Assembly: GCA_000372225.1 (NCBI GenBank)
Contig: AQTY01000001.1
Span: 159,288 to 223,287, forward strand
Direction of reading: 5' to 3'
From: Candidatus Nitromaritima sp. SCGC AAA288-L16
Lineage (GTDB): Bacteria; Nitrospinota; Nitrospinia; Nitrospinales; VA-1
DNA: 64,000 nt
Positions 29,506-39,079 of this stretch are shown in pieces; position 1 is the first letter of the stretch, and every line of letters begins with the position of its first letter. The notes under the pieces are model-generated. The model was not told where the DNA came from, searched no databases, and saw only the letters and a list, made by a program, of their open reading frames with translations. A program made the translations under genes and the position numbers.

Positions 29506-29806
29506 TCAGATATTCAGTGTTTGGGGGATGAATCTCATACCAATATCATAGACATATTCTCCACCTTCAAAATGTGATCGTGCAACCTGGCATTTTAACG
29601 TACATGGATCCAGTGTTTTAATTTTTGGTGTCTTTACATCAACAAATGTATCTTTCAGGAATTCCTCTTTATTTAAAATGGATGGAAAAACCCCCAGTCG
29701 AAATATCTTTAATACCATCTTTAATACCAATAGATAAAGGGGGAAAAATTTGGGTCCCCTCAGACACTTCACAGACCCCATCTCGTTTTACAATAGAGAC
29801 TAGCTT
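29506..29806 (-). pseudogene. Broken PilZ-like domain fragment
   Basis: Two overlapping minus-strand frames together read like a PilZ (c-di-GMP-binding) domain. In one frame, 29806 to 29669, IKDISTGGFSIHF has the DxSxxG motif. In the frame offset by one base, 29690 to 29506, the remainder follows with CQVARSHFEGGEYVYDIGMRF. A stop at 29669-29671 and the shift split them, and there is no usable start codon or N-terminal RxxxR. It is taken as an eroded gene (or an assembly indel). This 446-base gap between tsaE and lptC holds nothing else visible. Confidence 0.42.
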
Positions 29807-29899
29807 TTACTATTCCCCTTTACAAAAATTATGCCTTATGGGAGAATTATAATCACTTAAGAGTTACCGCGCCAGTAGCGCCTTATAAATCAATATATA

Positions 29900-30319
29900 A
29901 TGATTGAAAAAATAAGAACTCTAACACTCTTGGTTGCTATTTCTGTATTAGGGTATGGAGGATATATTTTTTTATCTACCTTCGAGGCAACCTCTGAAAG
30001 CATAGACATACAGTTTGATGATGACGGGCTTGATGTCAAAATTAAAAATTTTATAATTGCACATGAAAATTCTGGCCGTAATGACTGGAAGTTGAAGGCT
30101 GCGTTAGCTCAAATTAATCAAAAAACAGAAACCACAAAATTGAACAACGTCGAGTATATTTTTATCAATGATGAGATGAGAAAATTTAAGGCTTACGCAG
30201 ATTTTGGAACTTTATCAAACAAAACCAATAATTTAAGCCTTGAAGGTAATGTTAAAATGTTGATTGAAACTGATATCATAAAAGACCAAATTACAAATCA
30301 CACTATTTCTAAAAAATAA
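29900..30319 (+). CDS. lptC: Lipopolysaccharide export protein LptC (short)
   Basis: 139 residues with one N-terminal membrane helix (TLLVAISVLGYGGYIFL) and a periplasmic beta-rich domain: NFIIAHENSGRNDWKLKAAL and LEGNVKMLIETDIIKDQIT resemble the LptC/OstA fold. LptC anchors to LptB2FG and hands lipopolysaccharide to LptA. It is shorter than E. coli LptC (191), apparently at the C-terminus. Identification leans strongly on the lptC-lptA-lptB-rpoN order. Confidence 0.85.
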   Translation: MIEKIRTLTLLVAISVLGYGGYIFLSTFEATSESIDIQFDDDGLDVKIKNFIIAHENSGRNDWKLKAALAQINQKTETTKLNNVEYIFINDEMRKFKAYADFGTLSNKTNNLSLEGNVKMLIETDIIKDQITNHTISKK

Positions 30320-30336
30320 AATAAATCCACAAAACG

Positions 30337-30846
30337 ATGATATCAAGACATCAAAGGCTAATATTTTGCGTTGCTTTAATCCTTGGCCTATTTAATCTAT
30401 ACACCCCATTAGGTTTTTCCCAACAAGTAAAAGACAAAACCTATCCAAAGGATAGCTCCCCTCCTATCGAGATTACTTCCGATAGAATGAGGTCAGAAAA
30501 TGGGGGTCAAAAAATCATATTCTCCGGAAATGTTGCTGTCACAAAAGAGGATATGGTTATAACCTCAGATATTATAGAGGTTTATAGTACTTCGGATAAA
30601 AAACAGACTGATGAAATAGTAGCCATAGGTAACGTAGAAATATCTAGAGGAAATAAAAAAGCAAAAGGTGACCGCGCGGTTTACCTGCAACGTCTCCAAA
30701 AAATCATACTAACCGGGAATCCAAAAGCTATCGCCTGGCAAGGGGACGACATTATCGAGGGGCGAGAAATGATCTTCTTGATGAAGAAAGATCGCTTTGT
30801 TGTGAATGAGCGGGTGCACGCAAAGTTATTTTCCAAAAAAAAATAA
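30337..30846 (+). CDS. lptA: Lipopolysaccharide transport periplasmic protein LptA
   Basis: 169 residues with a signal peptide (IFCVALILGLFNLYTPLGFS) and an OstA beta-jellyroll: IEITSDRMRSENGGQKIIFS, GNVAVTKEDMVITSD, IVAIGNVEISRGNKKAKGDR. LptA monomers bridge inner-membrane LptC and the outer-membrane LptD. The lysine-rich C-terminus may be basic tail only. Starts 17 bases after lptC. Context with lptB and rpoN is classic. Confidence 0.93.
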   Translation: MISRHQRLIFCVALILGLFNLYTPLGFSQQVKDKTYPKDSSPPIEITSDRMRSENGGQKIIFSGNVAVTKEDMVITSDIIEVYSTSDKKQTDEIVAIGNVEISRGNKKAKGDRAVYLQRLQKIILTGNPKAIAWQGDDIIEGREMIFLMKKDRFVVNERVHAKLFSKKK

Positions 30847-30977
30847 CATGAATAATTTACCCTCAGCTAGACGGATCTATCCTCGAGCTCCGGTCAAGCA
30901 GGTAATCAAGAATGACCAATTAAAGGCTTAAATTGAAAGATTGACGCAAGTAACCAACTCGTAAAAAATATTATTAA

Positions 30978-31700
30978 GTGGACTATTTAAGCGCATTAAA
31001 CCTATTTAAATCGTATAAGAATCGGCCGGTAGTAAGCGATGTAAGTATTAAAGTCAAGCGCGGAGAAATTGTCGGACTTTTAGGTCCAAATGGAGCTGGA
31101 AAAACTACCACTTTTTACATGGTAGTTGGCCTTGTCCCCCCAGAGCAAGGCAACGTATTTTTAGGTGATGAGGATGTAACCAACCTCCCGATGCACTTGA
31201 GAGCTCAAAAGGGTATTAGCTACCTTCCACAAGAGCCATCTGTATTCCGCAAGTTGACAGTTGAAGAAAATGTAGTCGCTGTAATGGAAGCAATCGGACT
31301 TCCGAGCTTTGAGGGAAAGAAAAAAGCAAGGGCCATATTAAGAGAGTTAAATATTCTTCATATAAAAAATGCCCAAGCTTATGTGCTTTCAGGAGGTGAA
31401 CGAAGGAGAGTGGAAATCAGTAGGGCCCTGGCAACATCACCTCAATTTATTTTATTAGATGAGCCTTTTGCTGGCATTGACCCCCTTGCTATTTCTGATA
31501 TCAAATCGATCATTATCCATCTCAAAAGTAAAAAAATTGGGGTGCTAATAACAGATCACAATGCAAGAGAAATGTTAAGCATTGTAGATCGAACATACAT
31601 CATTAATACAGGCAAGATCATCGCAGATGGATTACCTGATGAAATATTACGTAATGAAAAAGCAAGGCAAATTTACTTCGGCGATCAATTTACTCTTTAA
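30978..31700 (+). CDS. lptB: Lipopolysaccharide export ABC transporter ATP-binding protein LptB
   Basis: 240 residues. It powers lipopolysaccharide extraction from the inner membrane. Walker A GLLGPNGAGKTTTFYMVVGL, Q-loop SYLPQEPSVFRKLTVEEN, signature YVLSGGERRRVEISRAL, Walker B FILLDEPFAGIDP and switch His in ITDHNAREML are complete and LptB-like. The start is GTG at 30978, agreeing with family alignment (MDYLSALNLFKSYKNRPVV); no strong ribosome site is visible before it, and 131 bases separate it from lptA. Confidence 0.96.
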   Translation: MDYLSALNLFKSYKNRPVVSDVSIKVKRGEIVGLLGPNGAGKTTTFYMVVGLVPPEQGNVFLGDEDVTNLPMHLRAQKGISYLPQEPSVFRKLTVEENVVAVMEAIGLPSFEGKKKARAILRELNILHIKNAQAYVLSGGERRRVEISRALATSPQFILLDEPFAGIDPLAISDIKSIIIHLKSKKIGVLITDHNAREMLSIVDRTYIINTGKIIADGLPDEILRNEKARQIYFGDQFTL

Positions 31701-31722
31701 AAAATAAGATAGCGATACCATC

Positions 31723-33177
31723 ATGGCAATGGAATTGAAGCTTAGCACGAACCTGAAAATGAGCCAGAAGCTCGTCATGACCCCCATGCTTCAGCAGGCC
31801 ATTAAGCTTTTACCGTTGGCTCGCCTAGAACTGGCTCAACAAGTACGCCAAGAAATAACAGAAAATCCTGTCCTTGAGGAAATAATCGAAGAAGACGAAC
31901 TAAAAGATGAAACAGAAACAGATGTGGAAGCAGAAATCGCCGAACCAAAAGAAAAATTTGAAGTAATCGATGAAAAAAACAATGGTGAAGAACATACATT
32001 AGAAAATCCGGATATGGATTGGGATACATATTTTCAGGATAATATAGACAGGGGAAGTTCAGCAGAAAATTATACCGAACAACCAACAATCGAAACAACG
32101 CACCAAAAAGAGCCATCTCTCCAAGAGCACCTACTTTGGCAGTTGAATCTTTCAGTAGATAATGACCAGATGAGTTTTATTGGTAGTTGTGTCATAGGTA
32201 ATATCAACACTGACGGTTACCTCAATGCAAACATCAATGATATCGTAGAAATAAGCCACGCAGACGAATCAGAAGTTTTAACTGTACTTAAAATAATCCA
32301 AGAATTTGAACCGCTAGGAGTTGGTGCGCAATCATTACAAGAGTGTTTAAAGATTCAAGCTCAAGCGGACGAGAATTGCACCCCATTAGTTCTAAAGCTA
32401 ATTGAAAGTTATTTAGACCGACTTGAGGAAAGATATTTGGCAAAAGTATCATCAGAACTCAACGTTCGCATTGAATCAATTTTAGAAGCGATAAAGAAAA
32501 TCAAAGCATATAACCCTAAGCCTGGCCAAACATTTAATTCCGAGCGTATTGATTACGTTGTCCCCGATATCCTTGTGATTAAAACAGAAAATGGTTATGA
32601 CGTAACTCTTAATGATGACGGAATACCTCGATTGCGCATAAGTCCTTACTACCAAAATTTATTAAAAAATAGTGCGAAGGGAGAAACCAAAGCCTATTTA
32701 GAAGAAAAACACAAGTCCGCTTTATGGTTTTTAAAAAGCATTGATCAACGACGCCAAACCATTCATAAAGTAGGAAAAAGTATTATAAAACTACAAAAAG
32801 AGTTCCTCGACCTCGGACTTTCATACCTCAAACCAATGGTTTTGAAAGACGTTGCCAAGGATATTGAGATGCATGAATCTACTGTAAGCAGAATAACTAC
32901 CAATAAATACATAGATACACCTCAAGGAGTATTTGAGTTAAAATTCTTTTTTCATAGTGGTATCAAGTCATACATGGGTAATAACATGTCATCGATACGC
33001 GTGAAAAATATAATCAAAGAGATCATCGCGACTGAAGATGAAAAAAAACCATTAACAGACGACGAAATGGTTAAAGCGCTGACATATAAAAATGTTAAAA
33101 TTGCCCGGCGGACCATTACGAAGTACCGTAAGGAACTAAACATCCCATCTGCCAGTAAAAGAAAAAAAATATTTTAA
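31723..33177 (+). CDS. rpoN: RNA polymerase sigma-54 factor
   Basis: 484 residues. Sigma-54 directs transcription that needs AAA+ activators. Region I is KLSTNLKMSQKLVMTPMLQQ at residues 5-24, followed by an acidic region II (55-110), the core-binding domain, the helix-turn-helix MHESTVSRITTNKYIDTPQG, and the C-terminal RpoN box IARRTITKYRKELNIPSASK that reads the -24 element. It lies 22 bases after lptB and ahead of hpf and ptsN, the arrangement seen in many proteobacteria. Activators are not in the window. Confidence 0.97.
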   Translation: MAMELKLSTNLKMSQKLVMTPMLQQAIKLLPLARLELAQQVRQEITENPVLEEIIEEDELKDETETDVEAEIAEPKEKFEVIDEKNNGEEHTLENPDMDWDTYFQDNIDRGSSAENYTEQPTIETTHQKEPSLQEHLLWQLNLSVDNDQMSFIGSCVIGNINTDGYLNANINDIVEISHADESEVLTVLKIIQEFEPLGVGAQSLQECLKIQAQADENCTPLVLKLIESYLDRLEERYLAKVSSELNVRIESILEAIKKIKAYNPKPGQTFNSERIDYVVPDILVIKTENGYDVTLNDDGIPRLRISPYYQNLLKNSAKGETKAYLEEKHKSALWFLKSIDQRRQTIHKVGKSIIKLQKEFLDLGLSYLKPMVLKDVAKDIEMHESTVSRITTNKYIDTPQGVFELKFFFHSGIKSYMGNNMSSIRVKNIIKEIIATEDEKKPLTDDEMVKALTYKNVKIARRTITKYRKELNIPSASKRKKIF

Positions 33178-33250
33178 AACATCATTCATATCAAACAAGT
33201 CAGACTCAAGATTAAGAATTTAAATAAAAACTTAACTAGGGAGTCATTTT

Positions 33251-33553
33251 ATGAATCTAACCGTAACTGGGCGGAACTTTGAGATAACCGACGCAATAAA
33301 AAATTTTATAAAAAAAAGAATAGGCAAAACAGGAGATAGATTGTATGACAATGCCAACATTCATTTTTCTTTTTATGTGGATAAAAATCGCCACACGGCT
33401 GAGGCTACTGTTAAACAAAAAGGCTTAACAACCCGTGCAAAAGATGAAACAAGGAATCTATACTTAACCGTAGATAGTGTTTTAGGGAAAGTTGAGAAAC
33501 AATTAAGTAAACATAAAAGCCGGACCCAGAACGTACTAACCAATAAAATTTGA
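33251..33553 (+). CDS. hpf: Ribosome hibernation promoting factor (short form)
   Basis: 100 residues, the short HPF/YfiA class that sits in the 30S decoding channel in resting cells. Start MNLTVTGRNFEITDAIKNFI and the beta-strand HTAEATVKQKGLTTRAKDET are family-typical. The ATG at 33251 follows AGGGAG with about eight bases of spacing. Its place between rpoN and ptsN is conserved in many genomes. Confidence 0.93.
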   Translation: MNLTVTGRNFEITDAIKNFIKKRIGKTGDRLYDNANIHFSFYVDKNRHTAEATVKQKGLTTRAKDETRNLYLTVDSVLGKVEKQLSKHKSRTQNVLTNKI

Positions 33554-33623
33554 AGAAACATTTTAAACAAGAAACTGAATTTCAGTTGCGATTCAGAAAT
33601 ATTTACGGTATCTCGCCAAAATA

Positions 33624-34088
33624 ATGAAAATATCTGACATCCTTACAAAAGAACATATTATTACAAAGCTAAACTGTTGCGACAAAAACGGTGTTCTTGA
33701 TGAACTATCAACCTTTTTGAAAGGCAAAGGGGAAATCTCTAACAAAGAAAATTTACTAGCAGCCTTAATAGAGCGTGAAAAATTAGGCAGTACAGGAATT
33801 GGGGAAAATGTTGCAATACCACATGCAAAAATAAGCGAGATAGACAAAATCATCACCGTATTTGCTCGTTCTCAAAATGGCGTTGAATTTGAATCATTGG
33901 ATCAAAAACCAGTCAATTTTATATATTTGATCCTAGCACCTGAAAATTCCACAGGCCAACATTTAAAAGCACTGGCTCGTATATCAAGGTTGTTTAAAAA
34001 TACTTCTCTACGAGAATCAATTTTACGCGCACATGAAACAGATCAAATATATTCAATTCTTGTAGATGAAGATTCTAAATTTATTTGA
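33624..34088 (+). CDS. ptsN: PTS IIA-like nitrogen regulatory protein PtsN
   Basis: 154 residues, EIIA of the nitrogen-type phosphotransferase system. The phospho-acceptor histidine is in GIGENVAIPHAKISEIDKI, preceded by LIEREKLGSTG. Such proteins regulate potassium transport and nitrogen or stress responses and do not carry sugar. It follows hpf and precedes the enzyme I gene. No HPr gene is visible between them. Confidence 0.93.
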   Translation: MKISDILTKEHIITKLNCCDKNGVLDELSTFLKGKGEISNKENLLAALIEREKLGSTGIGENVAIPHAKISEIDKIITVFARSQNGVEFESLDQKPVNFIYLILAPENSTGQHLKALARISRLFKNTSLRESILRAHETDQIYSILVDEDSKFI

Positions 34089-34160
34089 TATACACAGTCC
34101 CAACCATAGACGAACTTTCAAGCGACCTTATATTCTTACTTTTAAAAAGGTATTAATTTA

Positions 34161-35908
34161 ATGCTCACAGGAATTCCTGTATCAAAAGGTATATCCATCG
34201 GAGAAGCTCACATCTTAGACCGATCAAAACTCTGCGTCCTAAAACAAACCATTGACTCGGCCGACATAGACAAAGAAATAATTAGGTTTCGTATTGCAAT
34301 TGAACAAACAAAGAAACAAATGCAAGAAACAAAAAAAAAGCTTCAGAGGTTGCAGACAAATACTCCATTATTCTAGACACCTATACCCTCTTACTTGATG
34401 ATGACATTCTGGTTAATGATACGATAAGTAAAATTCGCAACGATGAAATAAATGCAGAGTGGGCCATCACGGAATCGCTTAACAAATCCCTCCTTTTATT
34501 TGACAATATTAATGACGACTACCTAAAAGGTAAAAAGGATGACCTGGAACTAGTCGTCCATGGAGTAATTAAAAATCTTCTAGGCCATAGTCAAAATGCA
34601 CTCGCAGATATTCAAAAGCCGGTTATCTTAATCACTCATACTTTAAGTCCAGCTGACACGATATCAATACCCCGCCAACACGTATTAGGGCTTGCTACTG
34701 AGGTGGGAGGGAAAACATCTCACGTTGGAATTTTTGCCTCAGCTCTTGGCATCCCCAGTGTAGTGGGAATCAAATCTCTTACCACAAAAATCAATACCGG
34801 AGATCAAATCATCATCGATGGTATAAATGGGCACGTCATTACTAACCCAACAAAAAAAACTCTTGAACATTACAAAGCAAAGCAATTAGAACATAAACAG
34901 TATGAAAGAAAATTACTGATAAACATTGAAAAACCAGCTATCACCCTTGACAATTTTCGCGTAAGACTTATGGCCAACATTGAATCTATTCATGAAATCA
35001 AAGGATTGAAAAAATTTGGTGCAGAGGGTGTTGGATTATACCGGACCGAATTTTTATATTTAAGCTCACCAAGTTTTCCTTCCGAGATAGACCTTTTTAA
35101 AAATTTTAAAAAAGCTGCCCAAGAAATAACACCACAACCTATTATCATAAGAACATTAGATATTGGAATGGATAAACAACCTGCCTTCCTCAAAAGTAAC
35201 GACGAAGATAACCCGGCCTTGGGGTTGAGAGGAATTCGCATGTCCCTAGCTAATCCGGAACTATTTTCCACCCAACTAAGAGCCATACTTAGGGCTAGTT
35301 TTTATGGGAATGTTAAAATCATGTATCCAATGATTTCAGATGCGCAAGAAGTCATTCAGGCCAATTCCATTTTAGAGAAAGTCAAGGACGAGATGAGAGA
35401 AAAACAGATCCCATTTAGCGATGATATTGAAATTGGAGCAGTGATAGAAACACCATCAGCAGTAATTTGTTCAGACCAAATATTAAAAGAAGTAGATTTT
35501 ATTAGCATAGGAACCAATGATTTAATTCAATATATACTCGCTGTTGATAGAATGAACGAACAAGTAGCGCACTTGTACCAACCATATAACCCGGCTATTT
35601 TAATAGCTCTTAAACATGTATTCGATAATGCCGTGGTAGCTGGAAAAAAAGTTTCTATCTGTGGAGAACTAGGTGGTGACCCACTAGCCACCCTCTTTCT
35701 GTTGGGGTTAAGTAACTTAGATAGTCTCAGTATGGATCCACACTCAATACCACATGTAAAAAAAATTATCTGTCAGTCCGACATGAATGATGCCAGAAAG
35801 TTTGCAAAACAACTTTTAAATTTAAATAGAACTACCGAAATTAATTGCTTTCTTAACGATGAAATGAGAAAAAGGTATCCTTTAGATTTTCAGCAAAATC
35901 CAATTTAA
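34161..35908 (+). CDS. ptsI: PTS enzyme I (phosphoenolpyruvate-protein phosphotransferase), frameshifted at an A9 run
   Basis: The frame from ATG 34161 (GIPVSKGISIGEAHIL) hits a stop at 34376. A coherent enzyme I sequence continues in another frame from 34340 (ASEVADKYSIILDTYTLLLD) without a stop to 35908. One extra A in the A9 run at 34331-34339 would join them to about 582 residues, the normal enzyme I length. The phosphohistidine is in GGKTSHVGIFASALGIPSVVG; the PEP site blocks GVGLYRTEFLY, NPALGLRGIRMSL, FISIGTNDLIQYILAVDRMN and SICGELGGDP are intact. It lacks the GAF domain of PtsP. Either a base was missed, or slippage on the A-run restores the product, or the gene is newly broken. Confidence 0.9.
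34331..34339 (+). repeat. A9 homopolymer at the ptsI frameshift
   Basis: Nine consecutive A, preceded by C and followed by G, lie exactly where the two ptsI frames meet. One added A gives an open frame through the junction. Such runs are prone to RNA-polymerase slippage and to sequencing indels. Confidence 0.8.
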
Positions 35909-35970
35909 AAAACAATGCCCTTTTTAAATATATAAAACCAATAGATCACTATTAAAAAACGAGGAATTAC

Positions 35971-37134
35971 ATGAAGAAAAAATCATTTCTATTCACATCA
36001 GAATCTGTTTCCGAAGGCCATCCAGATAAAGTAGCCGATCAAATTTCCGATGCAGTACTTGATGCTATTTTAAAAAATGACCCTAAAGCACGAGTCGCCT
36101 GCGAAACTATGATCACAACCGGATATGCTGTTGTTGCAGGAGAAATTTCAACCAAATGCTATATAGAAATTCCACAAATTGTTAGAAAAACAATTAAAAA
36201 TATTGGGTATAGTCACTCCGAAATGGGCTTTGATTTTGAAACATGTGGCGTATTAGTTTCACTAGATGCACAATCTAAAGATATTGCGCAAGGAGTGGAC
36301 GAGGGATCAAAAAAAGAACAAGGAGCAGGAGACCAGGGGATGATGTTTGGTTATGCAACCAATGAAACACCTGAACTGATGCCTATGCCAATAATGTACT
36401 CTCATAAACTTGTTAAAAAACTAGCTGATATACGAAAAAAAGGTCAATTATCATATCTACGACCTGACAGCAAATCTCAAGTATCAGTCCGTTATGAAAA
36501 TGATAGGCCTGTATGCATAGAGACTGTGGTTATTTCAACACAACATAATCCAGGAGTTTCTAACAAAAAAATGCGTGCCGATATAACAGAGCACGTAATA
36601 AACAAAGTTATTCCTGAAAGATTTCGCGCCAAGAAAATGAAAATTCATATTAATCCAACAGGAAATTTTGTAGTGGGAGGTCCTCATGGTGACTGTGGTC
36701 TGACAGGAAGAAAAATTATAGTCGATACCTACGGTGGTTTTTCTAGACATGGAGGAGGTGCATTCTCCGGCAAGGACCCATCTAAGGTTGATCGATCAGC
36801 AGCGTATATGGCGCGTTATATTGCCAAAAACTTGGTAGCAGCTGGCACCGCCGATCGTTTAGAAGTTCAACTTGCCTATGCTATAGGAGTGGCAGACCCT
36901 GTTTCAGTATTTGTAGAAACTTTTGGCACGCACAAAATTAATCCAGATACTTTTGAAGATCTAATTCGTGGAAATTTTAATTTAAAGCCAGCTGGAATTA
37001 TAAAGACGCTCGACCTCTTAAAACCCAGATATTCACCAACTGCAACCTATGGACACTTTGGCAGAAAAGAAGCCAGCTTTACATGGGAAAAAACAGACAA
37101 GGTAAAGACTATTAAGACATCAGCAAAAATCTAA
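35971..37134 (+). CDS. metK: S-adenosylmethionine synthetase
   Basis: 387 residues. It makes S-adenosylmethionine from methionine and ATP. Signatures are [20 protein letters not shown] at the N-terminus, [40 protein letters not shown] with the P-loop-like block, and [30 protein letters not shown] precedes ATG 35971. It is last in the rpoN-ptsI run. No SAM riboswitch fold is visible in the short 62-base leader. Confidence 0.97.
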   Translation: MKKKSFLFTSESVSEGHPDKVADQISDAVLDAILKNDPKARVACETMITTGYAVVAGEISTKCYIEIPQIVRKTIKNIGYSHSEMGFDFETCGVLVSLDAQSKDIAQGVDEGSKKEQGAGDQGMMFGYATNETPELMPMPIMYSHKLVKKLADIRKKGQLSYLRPDSKSQVSVRYENDRPVCIETVVISTQHNPGVSNKKMRADITEHVINKVIPERFRAKKMKIHINPTGNFVVGGPHGDCGLTGRKIIVDTYGGFSRHGGGAFSGKDPSKVDRSAAYMARYIAKNLVAAGTADRLEVQLAYAIGVADPVSVFVETFGTHKINPDTFEDLIRGNFNLKPAGIIKTLDLLKPRYSPTATYGHFGRKEASFTWEKTDKVKTIKTSAKI

Positions 37135-37288
37135 ATACACATCCAATAAATCAATAAAATTACCTAGAGAGAAACGAGTTAGAATTATAGGAGTAGGTCA
37201 AAACATAAGAAAAGAGAACACAAACTCTCTATGTTTATTTAACCAATCATATTAATGGTCTATCGAATATAAAACCTTAACAGAGATA

Positions 37289-38428
37289 ATGATAAAAATA
37301 TGGGATAGGATTAAATCAAAACGAACTATATTATTACTATTTATCACTTCACTTATTGCTATAGCAGCAATGGAAATAACTGCTAGGGAATATCTTAAAC
37401 AGCGAATCCAAAATATTATAGAAACACAAAAAAACGAATTTCGATATCGAAATGACGAACAAATCATTGAATTTAAAAATAAATACATAGATCGTTTAAA
37501 TCATTTACGAGGTCCTAGTTCAGTAAGAATCAAGGAGAAACCTCCATCCGAATTGCTATTTTCAGTTCTAAAACCCTTCTCTAAAATCAATAACCAAAAT
37601 ATTTTAATACAAGGTGATTCATGGGCTGACGCAGCAAAGTTTAGTCAAAATTTTTTAAAAGATTTTAGTGAAAGGAATCATTTCGGCATAGTCCTTGGTG
37701 GTGTCAGAAGCTATTCACCTAGTCCTATGACAATCCAACTAAAAATTTTAAGAGATGACTTTTCTATCCACCCATCTATTATCATTGGGATTATTGATCA
37801 AACAGACATTGGAGATGAACTCTTTCGATACAATCATCAAGAAGTCGATAAATCAGGGGAGTTAATGTCATTATTACCTGAAGGCACGAATCAATCAGTA
37901 GAAGCTCAACTTTTAGAAAGTGAAAATAATTTAATTTCATCAAAGTTTGCACTAGTAAAACTTCTAACACACGCAATCCTCCATTTTAAATCGAAATTTT
38001 TAAATAGAAAAATACCTACTGTAATACTAGGCCGTCAAATATTATCACCTCTTGTAAATGGAGTAGATATTCCTTCGGCCGAACATTTCTTTTATAAAAT
38101 GAATCGATATATTAAAACTGTATTTGCAGATCAAACTACAAAGTATTTAATTTTGGTAACTCATCCTCACAGAAAACATTATGTTGCTAATAAAACTGAT
38201 AAAAGGTTTAAAGGGGAAGTCGGTGCTTTAGTAAATCAGGTCATCATAAAGTCTATATACCAAGAAAAAATAATTCACATAGATTTTTTTAAATCAGAAA
38301 ATAATAAATTTTTAATTAATAATTTGGTGGCAGCATATATAAAAAATGATCCTTTCTCTCATTTGACTCAAAAAATGTATTCAGACTATTATTATCCTTT
38401 TATCTTTGGCAAGCTTAAGAACCTTTAA
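37289..38428 (+). CDS. Membrane-anchored SGNH/GDSL hydrolase-like protein, function unknown
   Basis: 379 residues. One N-terminal membrane helix (TILLLFITSLIAIAAMEITA) is followed by a probably periplasmic domain. ILIQGDSWADAAKF resembles SGNH block I with its GDS nucleophile, GIVLGGVRSYSPSPMTI may give the block II glycine, and NDPFSHLTQKMYSDYY near the C-terminus could supply the Asp/His pair, though the spacing (D-x-x-x-H) is one longer than usual. Such hydrolases often trim acetyl groups from envelope polysaccharides. Codon use is more AT-rich than in metK. The assignment is tentative. Confidence 0.55.
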   Translation: MIKIWDRIKSKRTILLLFITSLIAIAAMEITAREYLKQRIQNIIETQKNEFRYRNDEQIIEFKNKYIDRLNHLRGPSSVRIKEKPPSELLFSVLKPFSKINNQNILIQGDSWADAAKFSQNFLKDFSERNHFGIVLGGVRSYSPSPMTIQLKILRDDFSIHPSIIIGIIDQTDIGDELFRYNHQEVDKSGELMSLLPEGTNQSVEAQLLESENNLISSKFALVKLLTHAILHFKSKFLNRKIPTVILGRQILSPLVNGVDIPSAEHFFYKMNRYIKTVFADQTTKYLILVTHPHRKHYVANKTDKRFKGEVGALVNQVIIKSIYQEKIIHIDFFKSENNKFLINNLVAAYIKNDPFSHLTQKMYSDYYYPFIFGKLKNL

Positions 38429-38593
38429 ACTTTAAAAAATATCCATAGGAATTTATGATTATTTATTATTTAAATTAAGGTAAATTTGTAGAATAAATTG
38501 ATTTCATGAATCACATGAAAAATCTATAATTAGAAAACAGAATTAATTTAGCTAGTATTCTTATTTGAATTATTTTAATAACAACTATCTATT

Positions 38594-39049
38594 ATGGCAA
38601 AAGTACCCTTCATAAATAAGCACGGGTTTGTAGAATATCCATTCCTACATGATGCGAGAAAAGAATCAAACTGGTGGTTTTTCAATCTCCTTGAAGATTA
38701 CCTAAAACGTCGTGCAAGGCAAAAATATGGCCCTACATACACCCGCGACAACATGGATGAAGATATGATGCAGTTTCTCGCGGAGACAAACCTTAAATTT
38801 TTTGTTTTACTCCCGAGCGGAATGGGTATGGAGTTCAAATTGATAGGGAAATATAAAACACCTGAACTGATTCACCTAGAAGAACCTGTTGCATTCGTAA
38901 CAGAGACTTTTGGCGGCGGGAAGTTTAAATGTAACATTTATCACAAGGGTACCTTTGCCGGAACAAATAACTACAAAGCTCATGGTGATCCAAAATGGGT
39001 TGAGATTGAAGATGACAACTCCACACAAGATAGTTCAACAAAAACATAG
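38594..39049 (+). CDS. Conserved-looking small protein of unknown function
   Basis: 151 residues, soluble, no signal peptide. MAKVPFINKHGFVEYPFLHD, a Trp/Phe-rich helix (NWWFFNLLEDYLKRRARQKYG) and a beta-rich middle ending in a polar tail (DDNSTQDSST) suggest one small globular domain. No family recognised. ATG 38594 follows an AT-rich 165-base gap; it is convergent with the Rieske protein gene 30 bases away. It could be lineage-specific. Confidence 0.62.
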   Translation: MAKVPFINKHGFVEYPFLHDARKESNWWFFNLLEDYLKRRARQKYGPTYTRDNMDEDMMQFLAETNLKFFVLLPSGMGMEFKLIGKYKTPELIHLEEPVAFVTETFGGGKFKCNIYHKGTFAGTNNYKAHGDPKWVEIEDDNSTQDSSTKT

Positions 39050-39079
39050 AATCAAAATCAAGAGAAGGTATTACATTGA

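Noticed and set aside
29625..29852. A 75-codon plus-strand frame
   Set aside because: It is the opposite strand of the PilZ-like remnant and has no domain features.
35909..35970. SAM riboswitch ahead of metK
   Set aside because: The gap is only 62 bases and shows no conserved riboswitch core.
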